From assembly GCF_003063265.1 (NCBI RefSeq), contig NZ_NERU01000001.1, forward strand, positions 496,001-560,000: a DNA stretch of 64,000 bases. The letters run 5' to 3'. The DNA comes from Limnohabitans sp. WS1. GTDB lineage: Bacteria; Pseudomonadota; Gammaproteobacteria; Burkholderiales; Burkholderiaceae_C. Shown here in pieces: positions 27,206 to 35,129 of this stretch (positions within the stretch are counted from its first letter, which is position 1; every line of letters begins with the position of its first letter). A program made the position numbers and the translations under genes. Below the pieces are notes generated by a model that did no database searches, was not told where the DNA came from, and worked only from the letters and a program-made list of their open reading frames with translations.

Positions 27206-28051
27206 GTGCGCCCGTGAAGGCGCGTACACAGCATGGTGAGAGTCCATGTCGGGGTAAGCCAAGGCCCCGTAGTCGAAGGTAACTGCGTCGCTGCGAAGCG
27301 GGGTGGAGAGCAACCGGAGGCGAACTGGCGGTGCGCAGTAAAGCGAACTCGATTCGGCAGGGAGTGGCGGCGAGCTGGCTAGGAGAAGGCGAAGCCTGAA
27401 ACACATCGCATGCGTTGTTTTGGTGGATAAAACGACATGCGGGCCACCCATGTGGTTGGAGGCGCAACGTCAGGAAGTGTGCGTGAGATAAGCGGGGAGA
27501 GCTGTGGCCTGAGGTGACGGGCTGCAGCAGTCAGAGCCATCGTAGTAGCGATGGGCTGCCAGAGCAGACAGGGCCAAACCGCACTGGAAACGGTGTGTGC
27601 AAACGAGAGTTTGAAATGACCGGGGTGCGCCCCTTGAGCCTAAACCGAGCAGACGGCAGCCTGAGAAATGCGGAATAGGAAAGCCGCATGAGCCAAGGGT
27701 GGCAGGAAAGTGGATACGAAAAGGACAGAGATGAACGAGAGCGAAAGCGAAACGGTGGCAGTGCCTCTTAGGGCTAAACAAGCCGAGTCAGACCCTGCCC
27801 AATGGGCATGGGTGGACCGTGAAGTCTGGACGGATCGTATGTTGGCGGCGCTGGGCAACGGCGTCAAAGGAAACAATTGGTCAATGATGGCCAAACGCGT
27901 ACTTCGCAGAGTTGGGGCTGTTCACCATGACGCAGGTCCGATTGAAAGCGAGCCAATCCCGATGTGGAAACCACTGACTGGAGAGCCGTGTGCGGGAAAA
28001 CCGCACGCACGGTTCGGAGGGAGGGGAGGCCTTGGCCTTTCCTACCCCTAT
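27206..28051 (+). mobile_element. Group II intron with deleted reverse transcriptase ORF
   Basis: The element begins GTGCG (27206), the group II 5' consensus. Domain V is at 27983-28016 (GAGCCGTGTGCGGG, GAAA-type loop, CCGCACGCACGGTTC). Domain VI follows, with a likely branch-point A at 28044, seven bases before the 3' end ...CCCCTAT (28051). The flanks rejoin perfectly into a REP unit (GTCGCTCCTA + CGGGGGAG), which fixes both ends. In domain I, TAGGAG (27380-27385) complements the last six exon bases CTCCTA (27200-27205), a plausible EBS1-IBS1 pair. At 846 bp it is too short for the usual protein; only ORF remnants remain. The ribozyme parts look complete, so it could be spliced or mobilised in trans. 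Confidence 0.9.
27731..27977 (+). pseudogene. Remnant of group II intron-encoded reverse transcriptase/maturase
   Basis: From ATG 27731 the frame reads like the start of an intron-encoded protein (MNESESETVAVPL, then VWTDRMLAALGNGVKGNNW), about 50 codons. From 27888 a different frame gives the typical C-terminal end WPNAYFAELGLFTMTQ and ASQSRCGNH, stopping at TGA 27975-27977. Everything between (the palm, thumb and maturase domains) has been lost and the frames no longer match. The remnant sits in domain IV, the normal ORF site. Family assignment comes from these two ends. Confidence 0.85.
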
Positions 28052-28330
28052 CGGGGGAGTGCCCTGCATTTTGTAGGAGCCCCGCCCTCGGGGCGATGGG
28101 CGGTGGTCTGCGAAGCTTGATCGCGACGAGGGCGTCGCTCCTACGGGGGGGTGCCCTGCGTTTTGTAGGAGCCCCGCCCTCGGGGCGATTCTTGGTGGTC
28201 TGCGAGGCTTGATCGCGACGAGGGCGTCGCTCCTACGGGGGATTGCACTACCTTTTGTAGGAGCCCCGCCCCCGGGGCGATTCTTGGTGTTCTGCGAAGC
28301 TTGATCGCGACGAGGGGCGTCGGTCACACG
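28052..28330. repeat. REP-like hairpin array, part 2
   Basis: This continues the array cut by the intron. It holds three more TGTAGGAGCCCCGCC...GGGGCGA palindromes with their partners ATCGCGACGAGGGCGTCGCTCCTAC, at roughly 92-bp intervals. The final copy is degenerate (GACGAGGGGCGTCGGTCACAC). Several stems carry compensating changes (GGGGG to GAGGG is accommodated in the loop). Confidence 0.9.
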
Positions 28331-28461
28331 GAAAAAGTCATTGGGCAGATCAATAAACCCTGTCTGTAATCAGATATTTACACTATTGAAAGTCAGTTCG
28401 ACATTACACTGATCGAACATGCAACCCGAGGCCATGAAACCGCGCACCTCGGCGGTCCCTG

Positions 28462-28734
28462 ATGGCTTTCAACCAGGAGATGGCCTTGAACATCTACATA
28501 GCACTGTTCCTCTTGTTTGGCGCAGTATTTGGTCTCTCGACGTATTCTTATCAGCACATCTTCAGCGAAGGGCCGCACAAGGTCGAGACACCCCAAGGGG
28601 GCTCCACCTTGGGCGGTCGCGTGTTGTGGGCCTTGGTCTGCAGTTTCTTGTGGCCCATCATGGTCCTCACCGGACTCAACTCAGCACGAATACTGGCCAA
28701 GCGAAAACGTCAAGCGGCGGCTGCAAACCATTGA
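28462..28734 (+). CDS. Small hypothetical membrane protein
   Basis: I do not recognise this 90-residue protein. It has two hydrophobic segments, NIYIALFLLFGAVFGLST and VLWALVCSFLWPIMVLTGL, and a basic C-terminus (AKRKRQAAAANH), suggesting two membrane helices with the tail inside. An alternative start is ATG 28480. It lies between two repeat arrays with no gene partners. Codon use and amphipathic layout favour a real gene. Confidence 0.55.
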   Translation: MAFNQEMALNIYIALFLLFGAVFGLSTYSYQHIFSEGPHKVETPQGGSTLGGRVLWALVCSFLWPIMVLTGLNSARILAKRKRQAAAANH

Positions 28735-28807
28735 GTGGCCTCGGGTTGACTGCTTGCCTGACGTCAACCAGGCATCCCCCCCTGTGACCTTCGCATCAAC
28801 ACTTTTT

Positions 28808-29250
28808 TGTAGGAGCGACGCCCCCGTCGCGATCACCCTCGCACACCCCCAAGCATCGCTCCGAGGGCGGGGCTCCTACAAAAAGCAGGGCATCTCCCCT
28901 GTAGGAGCGACGCCCCCGTCGCGATCACCCTCGCACACCACCAAGCATCGCCCCGAGGGCGGGGCTCCTACAAAATGCGGGGCATCTCCCTTGTAGGAGC
29001 GACGCCCCCGTCGCGATAAGTCTCGCAGACCCCTAAGCATCGCCCCGAGGGCGGGGCTCCTACAAAAAGCAGGGCATCTCCCCCTGTAGGAGCGACGCCC
29101 TCGTCGCGAAAAGCCTCGCACACCCCTAAGCATCGCCCCGAGGGCGGGGCTCCTACAAAATGCGGGGCATCTCCCATGTAGGAGCGACGCCCCCGTCGCG
29201 AAAAGCCTCGCACACCACAAGGAATCGCCCCGAGGGCGGGGCTCCCTCAC
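28808..29250. repeat. REP-like hairpin array, five units of about 92 bp
   Basis: Units start TGTAGGAGCGACGCC at 28808, 28900, 28992, 29085 and 29177. Each contains the two inverted palindromes GTAGGAGCGACGCCCCCGTCGCGA and TCGCCCCGAGGGCGGGGCTCC (first given as two pieces: GTAGGAGCGACG, CCCCCGTCGCGA), opposite in orientation to the array at 28052-28330. Together the two arrays flank the small membrane protein gene as inverted arrays. No ORF appears real in this stretch. Confidence 0.9.
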
Positions 29251-29319
29251 GGATCGCGTCTCTGGCGTCTGCAGGCGACGCGGTGGATGCGGTGGGTTTT
29301 TAGCGGCCTTTCAAAGACC

Positions 29320-29580
29320 TCAGTCGGTTTGGCGGGCAGCCTGCAACGCCTCGCGCAACACGCGCAAGTCGCCAATGTGGTTGGCCAGCAGCAAGATCAG
29401 GCGGGCGTTGAGCGCCTCGCTTTGTTCGTCGCTCAGGCCGTTGTGCGCGTCGATCAGGTGTTCATAAAACTCGTCGCCAGGCGAAAAGTCGCGGAAGAAT
29501 CGGCGGCCGGTTTCGTGGAAATTGGGCGCGGTGTTCAGGGCGGTGGGGGTGTTGGTGGGCATTTCTGTTTTCTCTTCCAT
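29320..29580 (-). CDS. DUF2783 domain protein
   Basis: This 86-residue protein contains the DUF2783 core: FSPGDEFYEHLIDAHNGLSDEQS followed by LNARLILLLANHIGD (quoted in pieces: FSPGDEFYEHLIDAHNGL, SDEQSEALNARL). It has no known function. It follows the FAD monooxygenase gene directly, start next to stop, an arrangement common for this family, so it may assist or be an accessory to the oxygenase. Confidence 0.88.
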   Translation of the reverse strand: MEEKTEMPTNTPTALNTAPNFHETGRRFFRDFSPGDEFYEHLIDAHNGLSDEQSEALNARLILLLANHIGDLRVLREALQAARQTD

Positions 29581-31266
29581 TCAGGCCTGTGCGCCCACTT
29601 GCCCCAAGGCACGGGCCAGGGCCGTTTGCAGCCGGGCACTGTCCAGGCTGCGCCAGCGGGCCAGCACATGCTGGTCGGGGCGCAGCAAATAGGTGGTGCC
29701 GGGCTGGGCGTCGTAGCGCTTGGCCATCAGGCCTTGGGCGTCGACGATGACGGTGATGCCGGGGACGTCGAGCGCATGCGGGGTGACGATGAGGGGGGTG
29801 ACTTGGACGGGCTCATTCGCGCACAGGGGTGCGCTCCTACAGGATGCCAGTTGCGCCAGCACCTCGGGCGAAGGCGGGGCATCGGCAAACAGCATCACTT
29901 GAAACCCCTTGCCCACTTGGTCCAGCAGCCAGGCGTCTTGGCCGTCCACTTGCACGGGCGCATCGTCCATCGGTGCGCCGGGCACCATTTGGCCTTCAAA
30001 GGCGTCGGCATCGGGCGTGTTGAGCACCGAGTCGGTCAGGAAAGACGGCATGGACAAGCGGCCCGAGTTGACCAGCTTGCGCGCAAAGGGGTGGTGCTTG
30101 GCCAGCGCCAGCACCTGGTTGCGGAAGGTCTTGCTGGTGCGGCTCTTGGGCGTGATGAAGTCGGTCGAGCGCGTCGAGTTCATGATGTTCTCGTCGGCTG
30201 CAAACTGCCGGTCCATCGCGTAGGTGTCGAGCAATTTTTCGCTGGCCTGCCCCTTGATCACCAGGCCCAGTTTCCACATCAAATCGTCCGCGTCCTGAAA
30301 GCCCGAGTTGGCCCCGCGTGCGCCAAAAGGTGAGACCTGGTGCGCCGCATCGCCCACAAACAGCACACGGCCATGGCGAAAGTCGGTCATGCGGCGGCAC
30401 TGGAAGGTGTAGATGCTGACCCACTCCAACTCAAACGGGCGGTCATCGCCCAGCATGGCCTTCAGGCGCGGGATGACTTTTTCGGGTTTCTTTTCTTCTT
30501 CGGGGTCGGCGTCCCAGCCGAGCTGAAAATCGATGCGCCAGACGTTGTTGCTTTGCTTGTGCAGCAGAACGCTCTGGTTGGGGTGAAACGGCGGGTCGAA
30601 CCAGAACCAGCGCTCGGCGGGGTAGTCGGCTTTCATGATCACGTCGGCGATCAAGAAGCGGTCCTGAAACACGCGGCCTTCAATGTCCAGCCCCAGATGG
30701 CGGCGGATTGGGCTGCGTGCACCGTCGGCCACCACCAGCCAGTCGGCCTCGATGTCAAAGTGGCCTTCGGGCGTTTCCACCGAGAGCGTGGCGTGCGTGT
30801 CGTGACGCGTCACCGCCGTCACCTTGTGCTGCCAGCGGATGTCGGCCCCCAATTCGAGTGCGCGTGCAATCAGCATTTCCTCAACGTGGTACTGCTGCAG
30901 GTTGATCATGCCGGGGCGCTTGTGGCCCGCATCGGGCACCAGGTTGAACTGGTAGACCTCGTCTTCTTCCAAAAAAGTGCGGCCGATGTTCCAGCTCACG
31001 CCTAAGCCGCAGGCCTCGTCGGCAATGCCCAGGCGGTCCAGGATTTCGAGCGAGCGCTTGGCGTAACACACCGCCCGCGAACCGACCGAGACGGTCTTGT
31101 CGTCGTCCAGCACCAGCACGTCCAAGCCTTGCAAACGCGCATCGATGGCCGCCGCCAAGCCCACCGGCCCTGCACCAATCACGATCAGCGGTTTGCGCTG
31201 CGGCGGCGTGGCCATCAGGTCGGCAGGCGACTTGTAGGGATAAATCGGGTTGACGTAAGCACCCAT
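29581..31266 (-). CDS. FAD-dependent aromatic monooxygenase (MhpA/PheA-like)
   Basis: The 561-residue flavoprotein belongs to the group A hydroxylases that insert oxygen into phenolic or related rings using NAD(P)H. The FAD motif VIGAGPVGLAAA lies near residue 30 and the second motif GDAAHQVSPFGARGANSGFQ (residues about 300-320) is intact. The C-terminal thioredoxin-like domain follows (VPGITVIVDAQGLMAKRY). ATG 31266 has GGAG eight bases upstream. A REP-like palindrome is embedded in the C-terminal part (29816-29842) without breaking the frame. It lies divergent from a GntR regulator that probably controls it. Confidence 0.9.
   Translation of the reverse strand: MGAYVNPIYPYKSPADLMATPPQRKPLIVIGAGPVGLAAAIDARLQGLDVLVLDDDKTVSVGSRAVCYAKRSLEILDRLGIADEACGLGVSWNIGRTFLEEDEVYQFNLVPDAGHKRPGMINLQQYHVEEMLIARALELGADIRWQHKVTAVTRHDTHATLSVETPEGHFDIEADWLVVADGARSPIRRHLGLDIEGRVFQDRFLIADVIMKADYPAERWFWFDPPFHPNQSVLLHKQSNNVWRIDFQLGWDADPEEEKKPEKVIPRLKAMLGDDRPFELEWVSIYTFQCRRMTDFRHGRVLFVGDAAHQVSPFGARGANSGFQDADDLMWKLGLVIKGQASEKLLDTYAMDRQFAADENIMNSTRSTDFITPKSRTSKTFRNQVLALAKHHPFARKLVNSGRLSMPSFLTDSVLNTPDADAFEGQMVPGAPMDDAPVQVDGQDAWLLDQVGKGFQVMLFADAPPSPEVLAQLASCRSAPLCANEPVQVTPLIVTPHALDVPGITVIVDAQGLMAKRYDAQPGTTYLLRPDQHVLARWRSLDSARLQTALARALGQVGAQA
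29816..29842. repeat. REP-like palindrome inside the FAD monooxygenase gene
   Basis: The stem GCGCAC (29819-29824), loop AGGG and GTGCGC (29829-29834) are followed by TCCTACAG (29835-29842), the same tag that ends the intergenic REP units. On the minus strand it encodes part of CRSAPLCAN. The length is compatible with an in-frame insertion, but convergence by chance is possible. Confidence 0.55.
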
Positions 31267-31359
31267 GTGCACAGCTCCAAAATGGTCAAAAAGCACCCTG
31301 TGGTGCCCAGACTGTAATTTACCATTGATAAATCGGTTTACCTAAACGTAATTTTTCGC

Positions 31360-31401
31360 GTTGAGGGTTCAGCGTCCAACATGGTGGGTTGAACGCTCAA
31401 C
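31360..31401. promoter_or_regulatory. Two palindromic operator candidates between monooxygenase and GntR genes
   Basis: GTTGAACGCTCAAC (31388-31401) is a palindrome with perfect GTTGA/TCAAC arms, and GTTGAGGGTTCAGC (31360-31373) is a one-mismatch copy 28 bp away. They lie in the 211-bp space between the divergent genes, a fitting place for a FadR-type GntR regulator to control both. The regulator-site link is inference. Confidence 0.45.
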
Positions 31402-31477
31402 GCCCAACGACACCTGTTTGACAGCACCCCGTCGCATGGTCCGTTATGCTTGAACTTGTTTCTTGTATGACAACCAC

Positions 31478-32251
31478 ATGAGTCAACACTTCACCCCCGT
31501 CTCCAGCGGCGCTCGCCTGTCCGATCAGGTGGCCGAGCAATTGAGCGCCGAGATCAAGCAAGGTCGTTTGGCACCGGGCGACAAACTGCCCACCGAGGCG
31601 CGACTGGTTGAGCAGTTCGCCGTCAGCCGCACCGTGGTGCGCGAGGCGGTGTCGCGCCTCAAATCGCTGGGCTTGGTGGATTCGCGCCAGGGCAGTGGGG
31701 TGTTTGTGAGTGTGCAGCAGCCTTTTGCGCCCCTGAACTTCGAAGCCCGGCATGCTGCTTCGCAAGAGGCGGTGGTTCAGATCGTGGAGGTGCGCCGCGC
31801 CCTGGAGGCCGAGGTGGCAGCGCTGGCGGCTGAGCGGCGCAGTGCCAGCGACCTGCAGGCCATCGAGCAGGCGGTCCAGGCGCTGGACCAAGCCGTGCAG
31901 TCGGGTGGTGATGGCGTGGCCGAGGATGTGAATTTTCACCGCGCCATTGCCGAGGCCACGCGCAATCCATTTTTGATCCAGACGCTGGGCTATCTGAGCC
32001 AGTTTTTGCACGGGGCCACCCAGGTGACCCGGGCCAACGAGGCCCGGCGCGGTGACTTTGCGGCCGCTGTGCGCAGCGAGCACCAGGCCATCTTGCAGGC
32101 CGTGCAGGCGGGTGATCCCGAGCGGGCACGCGAAGCTGCTTCCGCCCACATGGGCAACGCCATTGGCCGCATTCGCAAAGCCGATCCGGTGTTCTGGGTG
32201 CAAGAAGGCGAGCGGCTGGCGCAGCCCCTGGTCAAGGGGCTGCAGGGCTGA
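31478..32251 (+). CDS. FadR-subfamily GntR transcriptional regulator
   Basis: The 257-residue protein has an N-terminal winged helix (ARLSDQVAEQLSAEIKQGRL, PGDKLPTEARLVEQFAVSRT, VVREAVSRLKSLGLV) and a C-terminal all-helical FCD ligand domain with metal-type histidines (NFHRAIAEATRNPF, RSEHQAILQAV, ASAHMGNAI). ATG 31478 is used; a TTG at 31463 is possible. It is divergent from the FAD monooxygenase and one base from the convergent Bug protein gene, so it probably governs the cluster and binds an organic acid. Confidence 0.92.
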   Translation: MSQHFTPVSSGARLSDQVAEQLSAEIKQGRLAPGDKLPTEARLVEQFAVSRTVVREAVSRLKSLGLVDSRQGSGVFVSVQQPFAPLNFEARHAASQEAVVQIVEVRRALEAEVAALAAERRSASDLQAIEQAVQALDQAVQSGGDGVAEDVNFHRAIAEATRNPFLIQTLGYLSQFLHGATQVTRANEARRGDFAAAVRSEHQAILQAVQAGDPERAREAASAHMGNAIGRIRKADPVFWVQEGERLAQPLVKGLQG

Positions 32252-32252
32252 G

Positions 32253-33272
32253 TTACTCGGCCTTGATGTTGGCCGCCTTGACCACCGCCGCATAGCGCGA
32301 CAGGTCACGCGCCATGTCGCGGCCAAACTTCTCGGGGCCGCCCGGGCTGGCCGTGATGCCCAGGGTGTTCAGGCGCTCGCGCACGGCCGGGTCGTTCAAG
32401 ACCACATTCAGCTCGGTGTTGAGTTTGTCCACAATCGCCCGGGGCGTTTTGGCCGGGGCCAGCAAACCGACCCATGAGTTGATGTCGAAATCGGCCACAC
32501 CCGCTTCGATGAAGGTCGGCACCTCGGGCATGGACGGGGCGCGTTGTGCGCTGGACACCGCCACCGCATGCAACTTGCCCGACTTGACGTGCGAAATCGC
32601 CCCCGCCACGGCGGTGTAGACCAGCGGAATGTTGCCGCCCATCACATCGATCATGGCCTGACCGCCGCCTTTGTAGGGGATGTGCGTGAGGTTGGCCCCC
32701 GTGCGCTGCTTGAGCAATTCACCGGCAATGTGGGGGGTGCCGCCCGTGCCGGAGGTGCCATACGACAGGCCGCCCGACTGGGTTTTGGACAGGGCGATCA
32801 CTTCCTGCAGCGTCTTGGCCTTCACGCCGGGGTGCGCCACCAAAATCAAAATCGCATCGCCAATTTTGCCGATGGGGGCAAAGTCTTTGGCGGTGTCAAA
32901 ACCCACTTTGGGAAACACATGGGGGTTGATCACCATCGTTCCGTCAAAGCCCAAGAGCAAGGTGTAGCCATCGGGTTCGGCCGTGGCCACCATTTGTGTG
33001 CCGATGTTGCCCGAGGCACCGGGTTTGTTGTCCACGATCACCTGCTGGCCCAAGCGCTTGGACAGCTGCTCGGCAATCAGGCGGCCGCTGGTGTCGGTCA
33101 CGCCGCCGGTCGCAAAGGGAACCACCAGGCGAATGGGTTTGGCGGGGTAGGCTGCTTGGGCAGCGGCTGTGCCAGCGCTCAGGGCCAGGCCGCCGCAGGC
33201 AGCGGCCATCAAGCCCGTGCTGAGCGCGGCTTTGAGCCATTGGCGTCGGGGTGTTGGGGTCTTCTGGGTCAT
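32253..33272 (-). CDS. Bug-family tripartite tricarboxylate transporter substrate-binding protein
   Basis: Bug (TctC-like) proteins bind carboxylates in the periplasm for TTT transporters or sensing and are very numerous in Burkholderiales. The 339-residue protein has an export signal with a twin-arginine (PRRQWLKAALSTG) and AQA cleavage region. The mature start YPAKPIRLVVPFATGGVTD and the GASGNIGTQMVA and HIPYKGGGQAM segments are classical. ATG 33272 has GGAGA upstream. No membrane TctA/TctB genes are adjacent, so it may work with a transporter elsewhere. Confidence 0.93.
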   Translation of the reverse strand: MTQKTPTPRRQWLKAALSTGLMAAACGGLALSAGTAAAQAAYPAKPIRLVVPFATGGVTDTSGRLIAEQLSKRLGQQVIVDNKPGASGNIGTQMVATAEPDGYTLLLGFDGTMVINPHVFPKVGFDTAKDFAPIGKIGDAILILVAHPGVKAKTLQEVIALSKTQSGGLSYGTSGTGGTPHIAGELLKQRTGANLTHIPYKGGGQAMIDVMGGNIPLVYTAVAGAISHVKSGKLHAVAVSSAQRAPSMPEVPTFIEAGVADFDINSWVGLLAPAKTPRAIVDKLNTELNVVLNDPAVRERLNTLGITASPGGPEKFGRDMARDLSRYAAVVKAANIKAE

Positions 33273-33300
33273 CGTTGTCTCCAATGGGTTTGTAGGTGAA

Positions 33301-34173
33301 TCAATTGGTTTCAGCGTAGCGCTTTTCAAAAGCCCACACGTCTTCAAAACCCATGAGCTTCGTCAGGTCGGCAAAGTCGTACAAAGGCGTGCTGCCTTGG
33401 GCCGACGAGCCGGTGTCTTTGAACTGCTGGTACACCTGCGTCATGGCCTGCACACCCGCCAGCAAGGCCGTGACGGGGAAGATGGCGATCTTGTAGCCCA
33501 GCGCTTCCAGCTCGGGCTTCGTCAGCACCGGGGTGCGGCCTTTTTCGACCATGTTGGCCACCAGCGGCACATCAAAGCTTTGGCCGATGCGGCGCATTTC
33601 TTCTTCGGACTCGGGCGACTCGACAAACAAGATGTCGGCACCGGCTTTGGCGTAAGCCTCGGCCCGGCGCAGCGCCTCGTCCAGGCCCAGCGTGGTGCGG
33701 GCGTCGGTGCGGGCGATGATCAAAAAGTCTTTGGACTCGCGCGAGTCCACCGCCACCTGGATCTTGCGCACCATGTCGGCCATGGGGATCACGCGGCGGC
33801 CCGGCGTGTGGCCGCATTTTTTGGGGAACTCCTGGTCTTCGAGCTGGATGGCGCAAGCGCCTGCCGCCTCGTAGCCCCGGATGGTGTGGCGCATGTTGAG
33901 CAGGCCGCCGTAGCCAGTGTCGGCATCGGCAATGAGTGGCGTGCGGGCCATGCCCGCCATGGCGGTGACGCGGCCGACCATGTCGCTGTAGGTGGCAAGG
34001 CCCGCGTCGGGCAGGCCCATGTGCGAGGCCACGGTGCCATAGCCGGTCATGTACAGCGCATCAAAGCCAAAGCTGTCGGCCAGGCGCAGCGAGACCATGT
34101 CAAACACACCGGGGGCGACCACCAGGCCAGCTTGGTTCAATCGCGCACGCAGCGCAGAGGTTTTGGAATTCAT
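33301..34173 (-). CDS. Isocitrate lyase/PEP mutase superfamily enzyme
   Basis: The 290-residue protein has the fold and key motifs of the superfamily: PGVFDMVSLRLAD, YMTGYGT, DADTGYGG (Mg binding), IQLEDQEFPKKCGH (catalytic KKCGH) and ARTDA. These resemble 2-methylisocitrate lyase, oxaloacetate decarboxylase and dimethylmalate lyase. The KKCGH motif supports a C-C lyase. ATG 34173 is used; an in-frame TTG at 34191 is unlikely. It is upstream of the Bug protein in one operon, suggesting uptake and cleavage of a dicarboxylate-type compound. Confidence 0.9.
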   Translation of the reverse strand: MNSKTSALRARLNQAGLVVAPGVFDMVSLRLADSFGFDALYMTGYGTVASHMGLPDAGLATYSDMVGRVTAMAGMARTPLIADADTGYGGLLNMRHTIRGYEAAGACAIQLEDQEFPKKCGHTPGRRVIPMADMVRKIQVAVDSRESKDFLIIARTDARTTLGLDEALRRAEAYAKAGADILFVESPESEEEMRRIGQSFDVPLVANMVEKGRTPVLTKPELEALGYKIAIFPVTALLAGVQAMTQVYQQFKDTGSSAQGSTPLYDFADLTKLMGFEDVWAFEKRYAETN

Positions 34174-34203
34174 GGAACAGGACTTGTGCAAGAGTGATTA
34201 AAG

Positions 34204-34214
34204 TGACATGGTCA
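34204..34214. promoter_or_regulatory. Small palindrome in divergent promoter
   Basis: TGACATGGTCA (34204-34214) is a perfect TGAC-N3-GTCA palindrome in the 71-bp gap between the divergent lyase and SDR genes. It could be an operator. No regulator is assigned. Confidence 0.3.
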
Positions 34215-34244
34215 GAATTTTTGATTTCATCAGATAACAACACC

Positions 34245-35039
34245 ATGGACCTGCACCTAAGCGACAAACACATCCTCATCACCGGCGGCAGCAAAGGCAT
34301 TGGCCTGGCCTGTGCGCGGGGCTTTTTGGCCGAAGGCGCCCGCGTGAGCCTGGTCTCGCGTGACAGCGCCAACCTCGAGGCCGCACGCGCCCAGCTGCAG
34401 GCCACATTTCCCGCCGAGCGCATCCACACCGTGGCCGCCAATTTGCGCGACGCCTCGGCCGCCTTGGTGGCCCTGAACGCGGCCGAAGCCGCGTTCGGCC
34501 CCGTCGACGTGTTGGTCAACTCGGCGGGTGCGGCCAAGCGCACACCCGCCCCCGAGCTCACACCCGAGGCCTTTGCCGACGCCATGCAGGCCAAGTACTT
34601 CACCACCATCCACATGGTCACGCCCTGCATCCAGCGCATGGCCGCACGCGGGCAAGGCGCGGTGGTGAACGTGGTGGGCAACGGCGGCAAAGTGGCCAGC
34701 CCCATCCACCTGCCCGGTGGCGCGGCCAACGCGGCGCTGATGCTGGTGAGCGCGGGCTTGGCCGCTGCTTATGGGGCGCAGGGCGTCCGCGTGAATGCCG
34801 TCAACCCCGGCCTCACCCTGACCGACCGCCTCAACGAAGGCTTGGCCGCTGAAGCCCGACTCAAAGGCATCAGCCCCGACGAGGTCATGGCCCAGTCGGT
34901 CGCCAAAATTCCGCTGGGCCGCATGGCCGAGCCCGAAGAAATCGCCAACGCCGTGCTTTTTTTGGCCTCGTCCAAAGCCAGCTACGTCACCGGCATTTGC
35001 ATGAGCATGGACGGCGCACTGAACCCGATCGTGGTGTAA
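34245..35039 (+). CDS. Short-chain dehydrogenase family protein lacking the catalytic Tyr/Lys
   Basis: The 264-residue protein keeps the SDR nucleotide motif TGGSKGIG (13-20), NSAG (92-95) and the VNPG region (187-190), so the Rossmann fold is intact. However, the usual YxxxK is replaced: in HLPGGAANAALM the positions of Tyr and Lys are G158 and N162, and the catalytic serine region reads VVNVVGNGG. It may be a non-catalytic or mechanistically different SDR. It is divergent from the lyase/Bug operon. ATG 34245 gives the standard start MDLHLSDKHILITGG. Confidence 0.88.
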   Translation: MDLHLSDKHILITGGSKGIGLACARGFLAEGARVSLVSRDSANLEAARAQLQATFPAERIHTVAANLRDASAALVALNAAEAAFGPVDVLVNSAGAAKRTPAPELTPEAFADAMQAKYFTTIHMVTPCIQRMAARGQGAVVNVVGNGGKVASPIHLPGGAANAALMLVSAGLAAAYGAQGVRVNAVNPGLTLTDRLNEGLAAEARLKGISPDEVMAQSVAKIPLGRMAEPEEIANAVLFLASSKASYVTGICMSMDGALNPIVV

Positions 35040-35129
35040 CGGACAGACGCTGTGTGATCGCTGTGGCAAGCTTGCTGCAGCGACACCGCCTTCCTGCGAC
35101 TGCCCAGACACCTCCCAAAGGACAAGCCC

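Noticed and set aside
28876..29250. Open frames within the REP arrays encoding repeated GAPPSGRC-like peptides
   Set aside because: They simply translate the repeat units; periodicity follows the hairpin repeats and no start sites or families support a protein.
26996..29250. CRISPR array
   Set aside because: Regular spacing of about 92 bp, but units are near-identical throughout with no variable spacers, contain paired palindromes, and no cas genes are present.
34194..34244. Upstream ATG start for the SDR
   Set aside because: It adds 17 residues not typical of SDRs; ATG 34245 gives the usual short N-terminus before TGGSKGIG.
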